Assembly: GCA_002369515.1 (NCBI GenBank)
Contig: DFFM01000043.1
Coordinates: 10,773-16,826 of the forward strand
DNA length: 6,054 nucleotides
Direction of reading: 5' to 3'
Source of the DNA: Prevotella sp. UBA3776
GTDB lineage: Bacteria > Bacteroidota > Bacteroidia > Bacteroidales > Bacteroidaceae
Part shown: piece by piece, positions 1 through 5,037 of the stretch
Numbering within the stretch: the first letter of the stretch is position 1
How the letters are laid out: each line of letters begins with the position of its first letter
Translations under genes and position numbers: made by a program
The notes under the pieces: generated by a model
Seen by the model: only the letters and a program-made list of their open reading frames with translations
The model's database searches: none
What the model was told of the DNA's origin: nothing

Positions 1-305
1 AACGTTGCCCACACATGACCGATGGTCTTCCCTACAAAAGTAGTTGGGATGCTTTCTCTTCGTTTGCCGATTATCCAGTCGCCTGCATATCCTATCAGCC
101 ACAACACAGCCCACAGCATATTCCATACAGGCCCGCCATGATTCTTCCACAGGTAGGCGATGAGCAACGAGAATATGATCACACAAAGTCCCCACCATAT
201 GAGTGGTATGGCCGAATTCTTGTTGATGGTGCGCTGGCTGCGCTCTATTGATTCTCTGATGATCTCCAGACTGCGCTCGGCAGTCATGTTATTATTTTCT
301 TCCAT
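1..305 (-). CDS. Two-helix inner-membrane protein, partial (C-terminus beyond the left edge)
   Basis: Reading leftwards from ATG at 305-303 there is an open frame of 101 codons without a stop, running off the window. The protein starts MEENNNMTAERSLEIIRESI. It has a charged, probably helical segment at residues 8-30. Two hydrophobic tryptophan-rich stretches follow at about residues 33-52 (around IWWGLCVIIFSLLIAYLW) and 59-80 (around WNMLWAVLWLIGYAGDWIIG), and then a basic KRRES turn, so it is probably an inner-membrane protein with a cytoplasmic N-terminus. It resembles short uncharacterised Bacteroidetes membrane proteins that I recall near small DNA-binding regulators, but the neighbour is outside the window. 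A second ATG at 287-285 (MTAERS) is an alternative start. I prefer the first because a purine-rich stretch (GGAAC) lies eight bases upstream. A matching promoter at 412-443 supports the strand. The function is unknown. Confidence 0.72.
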   Translation of the reverse strand, partial: MEENNNMTAERSLEIIRESIERSQRTINKNSAIPLIWWGLCVIIFSLLIAYLWKNHGGPVWNMLWAVLWLIGYAGDWIIGKRRESIPTTFVGKTIGHVWAT

Positions 306-411
306 TGTTGTTCCATTTTTAATAATGTTCTACTTTTGTTTACTGCTCTCTAGCCTCGTCCGCGCTCCTGCAGAAAGCACGGCTTCGGCCTATCGTGTCC
401 GGTTCACGCTA

Positions 412-443
412 CAAAGATAGATAAGTTTATAATATAAACCAAA
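412..443 (-). promoter_or_regulatory. Bacteroidetes-type promoter for the membrane protein at 305-1
   Basis: On the minus strand TTTG (443-440) is followed after 20 bases by TATCTTTG (419-412), a full match to the known Bacteroidetes consensus TTTG-N19-21-TAnnTTTG. Transcription would start around 405, giving a leader of about 100 bases before the ATG at 305. The leader contains a small hairpin, GGC-CGAA-GCC, flanked by CAC and GTG. No specific regulator can be inferred. Confidence 0.75.
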
Positions 444-553
444 TTATTCCGTAAATATTTTGCTTCTCAGGCAGATATTTAACATTTCATTAAAGAAAAG
501 GGCCAAGGTTGGCTGAACTTTTCGCCTAAATATATATAAAAGGTGAGGCAAGG

Positions 554-721
554 ATGAATATCTTTCGGATTATTTTTGATTGCTTCAGCATCGGAGCCGG
601 TATTGGATACAGCTATCATCAGAAGTATAAGTTTTCGGCTCTTCCCATTTACGTCAGTACGCATTACTTCTTTTTAGACCGTAAGTTCTCGCCGTTTTGC
701 TTTCAGATTAACGGATGGTAG
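554..721 (+). pseudogene. Relic of an outer-membrane beta-barrel protein gene
   Basis: The frame from ATG 554 to TAA 719-721 encodes 55 residues. It includes FSIGAGIGYSYHQKYKFS and ALPIYVSTHYFFLDRKFSPF. Alternating aromatic and polar residues, the G-G-GY pattern, the 'LPIY' turn and 'FLDRKFSPF' are what I would expect in the middle-to-late strands of small Bacteroidetes outer-membrane barrels (porin-family, PF13568-like). No signal peptide, barrel start or C-terminal strand remains. The frame is closed by TAA at 527-529 just upstream and by TAA at 719-721 straight after the conserved SPF stretch. Another frame upstream reads GWLNFSPKYI before a stop, which could be shifted remnant sequence. 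The peptide is too short to form a barrel, so I read it as gene decay. The family call rests on pattern recognition alone, and a genuine short peptide is not excluded. Confidence 0.5.
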
Positions 722-768
722 GACATTGTCTCGATGCTTTTGCTCGACATTTGTCCTTTAGTCGCTGC

Positions 769-799
769 AAAGGTACGATTTGCTACACAAAAAGCGAAA
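769..799 (-). promoter_or_regulatory. Probable leftward Bacteroidetes-type promoter with unclear target
   Basis: On the minus strand TACCTTTG (776-769) matches the -7 consensus TAnnTTTG exactly. A near-match to the -33 box, TTTC instead of TTTG (799-796), lies 19 bases upstream. The sequence context around TACCTTTGCA is typical of strong Bacteroidales promoters. Transcription would start near 762 and run antisense across the outer-membrane protein relic. The only downstream frames before the membrane protein gene are a 25-codon one (751-674) and a 61-codon one (664-479), neither recognisable. It could drive a non-coding or antisense RNA, or be left over from a lost gene. Confidence 0.5.
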
Positions 800-922
800 A
801 AAGTTCATCATTCAATGCATTATTTTTTCCGTATGGTGTTCAATGATGTTTCCAATCGCCGAAAGAATAAGGGAACAGTTGGTTCGGGAAGAATAGAAAT
901 CCATAAAAAGATACTAATATTT

Positions 923-969
923 GGGAACGTAATCCAAAAAATTACTATAAGATTTGGGATTACGTTCCC
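923..969. repeat. 13-bp perfect inverted repeat across the sigma operon promoter
   Basis: GGGAACGTAATCC (923-935) is repeated in perfect inverse as GGATTACGTTCCC (957-969), with 21 bases between the arms. With one bulged base (G956) the pairing extends by three A-T pairs. The right arm fills part of the spacer between the -33 and -7 boxes of the plus-strand promoter, and the left arm lies just upstream of the -33 box. Arm centres are 34 bases apart, about three helical turns, which would suit one regulator on both arms on the same face of the DNA. A role as an operator is inferred. It lies upstream of the expected transcription start, so it would not be part of that promoter's RNA. Confidence 0.8.
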
Positions 970-983
970 TTTTATTATCTTTG
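953..983 (+). promoter_or_regulatory. Bacteroidetes-type promoter of the sigma / anti-sigma / receptor operon
   Basis: TTTG (953-956), a 19-base spacer, and TATCTTTG (976-983) match the vegetative Bacteroidetes consensus completely. Transcription is expected to start near 989-992, within the 8-bp palindrome CGATATCG (989-996). This leaves a leader of about 120 bases before the sigma factor. Because the boxes fit the housekeeping sigma factor, basal expression of the operon probably does not need its own ECF sigma factor. The overlapping inverted repeat offers a place for repression. Confidence 0.85.
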
Positions 984-1111
984 CATCACGATATCGCGTT
1001 TGACCAAAGAAAAATGAAAAAAGTTGGCGTTTCCGTAAAAAAACGATGGGGCTGAAGTGTCTTATATATAGAAGTGCCCTAAAACGGGGTGCAAGGATCT
1101 GAAAGACTGAT

Positions 1112-1591
1112 ATGCTTGATAAGAGAACACTTGAACAGCTTTTCCGCCGGAACTACAGCGAGATGATACGTCTGGCCAGAGTCTTGTTGGCTGGTGACGG
1201 CGAAGCCGAGGATGTAGTGCAGGACATCTTTCTGCGTGTTGCCAACAGTGACATCTCGCCCAAGAACGATTCCTATCTCCTTATTGCCGTGCGCAATGCA
1301 TGCCTGAACAGAATAAGGCAAATGCAACTGCACGAACGGGTGAAGAACCTATTGCCTATAGAAGACGAGACAGGCCAGCAGCCCATTGACAGACAATTGG
1401 AGCAGCTGGAAGATATCTCGGCTTTCGTGGAGGAGCAACTGGAGGAACCGCACCGCAGCATCTTCCGTCTCCGTTTCGACGAAGACCTGACAATCGCAGA
1501 GATTGCCCGTCGGCTGGGGCTGAACCCGAATACTGCCTACAAGTATCTCATGCAGAGCATTCAGCAAATCAGAAATCACTTCAAACATTAA
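1112..1591 (+). CDS. ECF-type RNA polymerase sigma-70 factor
   Basis: This 159-residue protein has the size and two-domain plan of extracytoplasmic-function sigma factors. Region 2, which binds core polymerase and the -10 DNA, covers about residues 6-75 and includes the typical AEDVVQDIFLRV helix (32-43) and the region 2.3-2.4 stretch through AVRNACLNRIRQ (59-70). An acidic linker follows (about 84-111). Region 4, which reads the -35 DNA, covers about residues 106-157, with the helix-turn-helix TIAEIARRLGLNPNTAYKYL at 127-146. The start at 1112 is preceded by purine-rich GAAAG at 1101-1105. The next gene begins 13 bases after the stop and encodes a membrane anti-sigma factor, so this sigma factor is probably held inactive at the membrane until an envelope signal arrives. 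Its targets are unknown but may include this operon. Confidence 0.95.
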   Translation: MLDKRTLEQLFRRNYSEMIRLARVLLAGDGEAEDVVQDIFLRVANSDISPKNDSYLLIAVRNACLNRIRQMQLHERVKNLLPIEDETGQQPIDRQLEQLEDISAFVEEQLEEPHRSIFRLRFDEDLTIAEIARRLGLNPNTAYKYLMQSIQQIRNHFKH

Positions 1592-1604
1592 AAGACTTAT
1601 TGCA

Positions 1605-2261
1605 ATGGAAACGACAAGTGAAAACATCCGCCAGTTGCTGGAAATGCTCGACAACCCTGATGCTTACACCGAGCAGGAAATCCAGGACATCATCAATCGT
1701 GATGAAGATACCCGCGAGACCTACCGCCTGATGGTAGCAGCCAAGCGCAGCAGTCGCCAGCGTCAGGCAGAAGAGCTCATCGACGTGGATGCTGCATGGC
1801 AGAAAATCGCAGAACAGCTCCCCACCCCTGTAGGGGCGGGGCTGGGGGCGGGGTCGGTAATTTACAAGATAGCTGCCTCTTTCGTCGGAGTATTGCTTGT
1901 GTCTGGCATTGCCTTTGCTGCCATTCAGATAGTCAGATACGCTCAGCAGCATACACCCAAGACAGAGGAGGTCATCAATACTCCAAAGCCCGCAAGCACC
2001 ATTCCTTCCGATACGCTCCCCACTGACACCACCGCAGTATCACAGCCCATCATCTACGACAACATCCCACTGGAAAAGATGCTGTCGGAGATAGTCGCCC
2101 ATTACGATGCCAAGGTCACGTTTGTCAATGACGACGCCCGTGCACTCCGTTTCCACTTTGTGTGGGACCCGCAGAAAGGCATCGGTCAAGTGGTCAGCGA
2201 CCTCAACCAGTTCGAGCGTCTGACAGTCACACTGAAGGACAACGTTATCACCGTAGAATAG
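1605..2261 (+). CDS. Compact single-pass anti-sigma factor with DUF4974-like C-terminal domain
   Basis: The 218-residue protein has three parts. Residues 1-73 are charged and helical, the expected cytoplasmic sigma-binding region. Residues 86-110 (around KIAASFVGVLLVSGIAFAAI) form one transmembrane helix. After a Pro/Thr-rich periplasmic linker (113-147), residues 148-218 (starting IIYDNIPLEKMLSEIVAHYD and ending LTVTLKDNVITVE) match the pattern of the DUF4974/STN-like C-terminal domain of Bacteroidetes FecR-type anti-sigma factors. In this family it receives the signal from the receptor's STN domain. The usual central FecR domain is absent; typical family members are roughly 300-400 residues. 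Just before the membrane helix, residues 73-84 (PTPVGAGLGAGS) are encoded by a G-rich palindromic DNA insert. The gene lies 13 bases after the sigma gene and 9 before the receptor gene. It presumably holds the ECF sigma factor inactive at the inner membrane. Confidence 0.85.
   Translation: METTSENIRQLLEMLDNPDAYTEQEIQDIINRDEDTRETYRLMVAAKRSSRQRQAEELIDVDAAWQKIAEQLPTPVGAGLGAGSVIYKIAASFVGVLLVSGIAFAAIQIVRYAQQHTPKTEEVINTPKPASTIPSDTLPTDTTAVSQPIIYDNIPLEKMLSEIVAHYDAKVTFVNDDARALRFHFVWDPQKGIGQVVSDLNQFERLTVTLKDNVITVE
1820..1853 (+). repeat. G-rich palindromic element inside the anti-sigma gene (hairpin and G-quadruplex motif)
   Basis: CCCC-A-CCCC (1820-1828), loop TGTA (1829-1832) and GGGG-C-GGGG (1833-1841) form a hairpin with a single A-C mismatch. 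It continues into CT, GGGGG, C, GGGG, so that four G-runs of four or five bases separated by one- or two-base loops occupy 1833-1853 on the coding strand. That is a textbook G-quadruplex pattern. Its composition differs sharply from the surrounding gene, and it encodes only the low-complexity Gly/Ala stretch at residues 77-83. It resembles the G-rich palindromic repeats I recall dispersed in Bacteroidales genomes, here inserted without breaking the reading frame. The repeat-family identity is an inference. Confidence 0.7.
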
Positions 2262-2270
2262 TCAGCCGCC

Positions 2271-4889
2271 ATGAACAGATATATGACTCTCATTATTGCC
2301 CTGCTGCTGACTGTCAGCACACAGGCACAAAGGCTACGGGAAAGGCCACGGGTAGGCGCGTCAGCGGGAATGGGCGAGCAAAGCTCGGGAATGAAACGAA
2401 TATCGCACGAATACAACAACGTATCCCTCTCTGATGCGCTGAGGCAACTCGCAGAGCAACAGACGGGCTACACCATCTACTTTCTCTACAACGAACTGGA
2501 GGACTTCCGTATCACCACTAATGTCAAGAACAAACACCTGCCTGAAGCCATTCAGCAGATGATAGGCTTCTATCCCATCCGTGTCACCACGAGTACAGAT
2601 GAGGACGGAAAAAAGATATTCGTTGAGTGTACCCACAAAACCGACCGTCATCTGACAGGCACCATCATCGACGAGCAAGGCCAGCCCATTGCATACGCTA
2701 ATATTGCCGTTCTCAACCCAGCCGACAGCACCCTCCTTGGAGGTGGTGTGTCGAACGAGAGCGGCTACTTTGCTATCCCCTACGAACAACCCACGGTATT
2801 AGCCCGTATATCATACGTCGGTTATAAGACCATCTGTCGGCTTTGTAACCAGTCTGAACTTGGTACAATACGGATGCAACCCGAAACCGTCAAACTGAAT
2901 GACGTAACGGTGAAAGGTCACCGATCGCTCTATACTTCAACAGACAGAGGCTTGCTGGTTTCCGTTCAAGGTACACCGCTTGAACAATTCGGCTCTGTTT
3001 CAGATATGCTTTCCCATTTGCCTCTCATGATGAGCAACGGCGAGGTAGCAGGTCACGGCAAGCCGGAAATCTATATCAACAACAAGAAGGTGCGCAATGA
3101 GGATGAATTGAATCGACTGCGTGCCGACGAAATACTCTCTGCAGAGATTATCACCAACCCAGGCGTAGAGTACGGAGCTGAAGTCACCTCGGTCATCCGC
3201 CTCAAGACCATCCGCAAGACGGGCGAGGGCTGGAGCGGCAACTTCTCCGCTGCCTACCGCCAAGGCAAGGAATACTATGCCAATGGCAGTGCAGCCCTGA
3301 ACTATCGCACCCGCAATGGCATGGACTTCTTCGCCCGAGGGCATCTGACAAGCAATAACCAATACATCACCGCCACTGCCGCCGACCAACTACAGGCCTC
3401 CAGCACTTGGGACTTCAAGAAAGATGTTACCTATCTCAACCGCTACAATTACTACTTTGCCGACCTTGGCTGGAACTGGGAGATATCCGAGAAACATTCT
3501 CTCGGACTGACCTACACCGCCAACAACTATATCACCGACGCGACAGGCAGTCAAGAAACCGATGAGCAGGTGTGGCGTGACAGTCAATTCAAGGAAGCAG
3601 AGACCAACAAGACGGTCACCTCCCGAAAGCCTCGGATGGAGCATGCCGTGAATGCCTATTACGTTGGCGAAATCGGCAAATGGCAACTGGACTTCAGCGC
3701 CGACTACTACGGTGGACATTCTGAGAGCAATATGGAAGGTGGCACCGTTGGCGAGAAGGGAGTCAGCAGCAACACGCTGACCAAGAACAACCTGCTGGCA
3801 GAGAAACTCGTTGTCACAGCCCCCATCCCTAAAGGCACTTTGACCTTCGGCGAGGAAGTATCGGGAGTGGACCGCAAAAGCGATTTCACCCAGAGCGGCT
3901 TCTCTGCCGACAATAGCGTACATCAACAGACCCTGACGTGGTCACTGTTCGCCAACTATGCCCTGCAAATGAAGGCGTTCAGCCTTAACGCTGGACTGCG
4001 CTGGCAGAACGAGCACAACAACTATGAGACCAATGGGCAGAAGGACCTTGAGCAGAGTCCCGACTACCATGTGCTCATCCCACGTCTTTCCTTCACCTAC
4101 CGCACGGAGCGATGGGTCCACAACTTCAGTTATCAGTGTACCCGCAACAATCCGCCCTACTCGATACTTAGCACAGCCATCCACTATCGTAGCAAATACG
4201 AGTACACTACAGGTAATGCCTACCTACAGCCACAGACGACACACAGTCTGTCGTGGACCTCGCAGTGGAAGTGGCTATACATCCAGCCTTACTACAGGTA
4301 TATGCGCAATGCTGTAACCTCATTCCAGATGGCCTACGACGATGTGAACCACCCAGGTGTAGTCATCATGGACTACCGTAACATTCCTAAAATGCAAGAC
4401 TATGGCATTGTGCTAAATTTCACGCCCAAGATTGGCATCTGGCAAATGGATTACACGGCGAGGTTCTTCTACAACAATATAAACTATGAATCGATGGGCA
4501 TCACCCATACTTGGAATGGTTTGATTAGCGAGTTCACCCTCGACAACACATTCTCGTTTCCGAAAGACTGGATGCTGAACGTTCAGGGCTACATCAAGCC
4601 CGCTCACGAAACAGGCTGCTCGCAGCGCAAAGCCTTAGGCGATATTAATCTGCGACTAAGTCGCCAGTTCCTCAAAGACAAGAGCCTTAGCGTTGCCATT
4701 ATTGCCAACGACATCCTTCACACCCGTTACACCGAGATGACGGCTTACGGAGGCATCAATGTCCGTACACAATTCCGAGAGTATCGCGATGCTCGCCGCG
4801 TCGGCATCAACCTTTCATGGAAATTTAACGCCACTAAGAGCCGTTACAAGGGTAGCCATGCAGGACAAAGTGAACGCAACCGACTATAA
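2271..4889 (+). CDS. TonB-dependent receptor-like outer-membrane protein with STN domain (PF14905-type barrel)
   Basis: The 872-residue protein has a signal peptide (residues 1-19, cleavage likely after STQA) and a low-complexity linker (21-42). An STN-like periplasmic signalling domain covers about 45-120 (VSLSDALRQLAEQQTGYTIY). A carboxypeptidase-D regulatory-like domain covers about 127-203 (LTGTIIDEQGQPIAYANIAV, later ISYVGYKT), followed by a TonB-box-like DVTVKG (211-216). The plug covers about 218-315 (PEIYINNKKVRNEDELNRL, then AEIITNPGVEYGAEVTSVIR), and a long beta-barrel runs to the end. The plug wording and the C-terminal KGSHAGQSERNRL are characteristic of the Bacteroidetes 'outer membrane beta-barrel family' (PF14905) rather than of SusC. 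The STN domain and the preceding sigma and anti-sigma genes mark it as a signalling receptor. It probably senses or imports a ligand using TonB energy. No SusD gene follows, and the ligand cannot be deduced. Confidence 0.93.
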   Translation: MNRYMTLIIALLLTVSTQAQRLRERPRVGASAGMGEQSSGMKRISHEYNNVSLSDALRQLAEQQTGYTIYFLYNELEDFRITTNVKNKHLPEAIQQMIGFYPIRVTTSTDEDGKKIFVECTHKTDRHLTGTIIDEQGQPIAYANIAVLNPADSTLLGGGVSNESGYFAIPYEQPTVLARISYVGYKTICRLCNQSELGTIRMQPETVKLNDVTVKGHRSLYTSTDRGLLVSVQGTPLEQFGSVSDMLSHLPLMMSNGEVAGHGKPEIYINNKKVRNEDELNRLRADEILSAEIITNPGVEYGAEVTSVIRLKTIRKTGEGWSGNFSAAYRQGKEYYANGSAALNYRTRNGMDFFARGHLTSNNQYITATAADQLQASSTWDFKKDVTYLNRYNYYFADLGWNWEISEKHSLGLTYTANNYITDATGSQETDEQVWRDSQFKEAETNKTVTSRKPRMEHAVNAYYVGEIGKWQLDFSADYYGGHSESNMEGGTVGEKGVSSNTLTKNNLLAEKLVVTAPIPKGTLTFGEEVSGVDRKSDFTQSGFSADNSVHQQTLTWSLFANYALQMKAFSLNAGLRWQNEHNNYETNGQKDLEQSPDYHVLIPRLSFTYRTERWVHNFSYQCTRNNPPYSILSTAIHYRSKYEYTTGNAYLQPQTTHSLSWTSQWKWLYIQPYYRYMRNAVTSFQMAYDDVNHPGVVIMDYRNIPKMQDYGIVLNFTPKIGIWQMDYTARFFYNNINYESMGITHTWNGLISEFTLDNTFSFPKDWMLNVQGYIKPAHETGCSQRKALGDINLRLSRQFLKDKSLSVAIIANDILHTRYTEMTAYGGINVRTQFREYRDARRVGINLSWKFNATKSRYKGSHAGQSERNRL
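2331..2393 (+). repeat. Short imperfect tandem repeats directly after the receptor signal peptide
   Basis: AGGCTACGGGAA (2331-2342) is followed at once by the near-copy AGGCCACGGGTA (2343-2354). CGGGAATG then occurs twice, 21 bases apart (2365-2372 and 2386-2393), with the perfect hairpin CGAGC-AAA-GCTCG (2375-2387) between the copies. Both periods are multiples of three, so the frame is kept: the first gives RLRE/RPRV, the second SAGMGEQ/SSGM. The stretch lies exactly between the signal peptide and the STN domain, where a flexible linker would be tolerated. It looks like repeat expansion or a small in-frame insertion. Confidence 0.45.
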
Positions 4890-4908
4890 ATCTCTCTCTC
4901 GTTCCGAT

Positions 4909-4951
4909 AGGCAGCCGTTGCCCTCATGCCGACGCTGCCTTTCCTTTGTTT
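4909..4951 (+). terminator. Probable intrinsic terminator after the receptor gene
   Basis: AGGCAGC (4909-4915) pairs perfectly with GCTGCCT (4934-4940). The stem continues inwards with GTTG (4917-4920) against CGAC (4930-4933), with C4916 bulged and one G-T pair, leaving a 9-base loop. The T-rich tail TTCCTTTGTTT (4941-4951) follows directly. It begins 19 bases after the receptor stop codon. If active it would separate or attenuate expression of the downstream lipoprotein relative to the three-gene operon. Confidence 0.68.
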
Positions 4952-5037
4952 AAGAACGTTTAACACTCGGCGATGCAAGATTCCCGACTTTCGACGTTTA
5001 CAATTATAGAACATAAAACAATAAACTCATAACGGCA

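Larger units (their letters stand above)
306..1111. other. Intergenic region between divergent transcription units, no intact gene recognised
   Basis: These 806 bases separate the leftward membrane protein gene from the rightward sigma-factor operon. They hold the leftward promoter at 412-443, a degenerate outer-membrane protein fragment at 554-721, a second leftward promoter candidate at 769-799, and the operon promoter with its inverted repeat at 923-983. The operon leader (about 990-1111) contains a 13-codon open frame at 1014-1055. The rest is AT-rich. Longer open frames here (for example 479-664 minus and 734-1003 plus) have no recognisable family features. Confidence 0.7.

Noticed and set aside
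160..420. 86-codon plus-strand open frame with a hydrophobic stretch
   Set aside because: It overlaps antisense the membrane protein gene and its promoter. The minus-strand frame has better start, promoter and membrane-protein character.
479..664. 61-codon minus-strand open frame as a protein gene
   Set aside because: No family features are seen and it is antisense to the barrel relic, whose strand reads better as protein. It is kept only as part of a finding because of the upstream promoter candidate.
806..848. 7-bp inverted repeat CATCATT / AATGATG and repeated TTCAATG
   Set aside because: The matches are short in AT-rich DNA and not aligned with a promoter or gene, so chance is the simplest explanation.
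734..1003. 89-codon plus-strand open frame (MLLLDICPLVAAK...)
   Set aside because: It runs through the leftward promoter, the inverted repeat and the operon promoter, and has no recognisable domain. AT-rich intergenic DNA explains the open frame.
3390..3926. 178-codon minus-strand open frame inside the receptor gene
   Set aside because: It lies wholly antisense to the well-supported barrel-coding frame and shows no domain pattern of its own.
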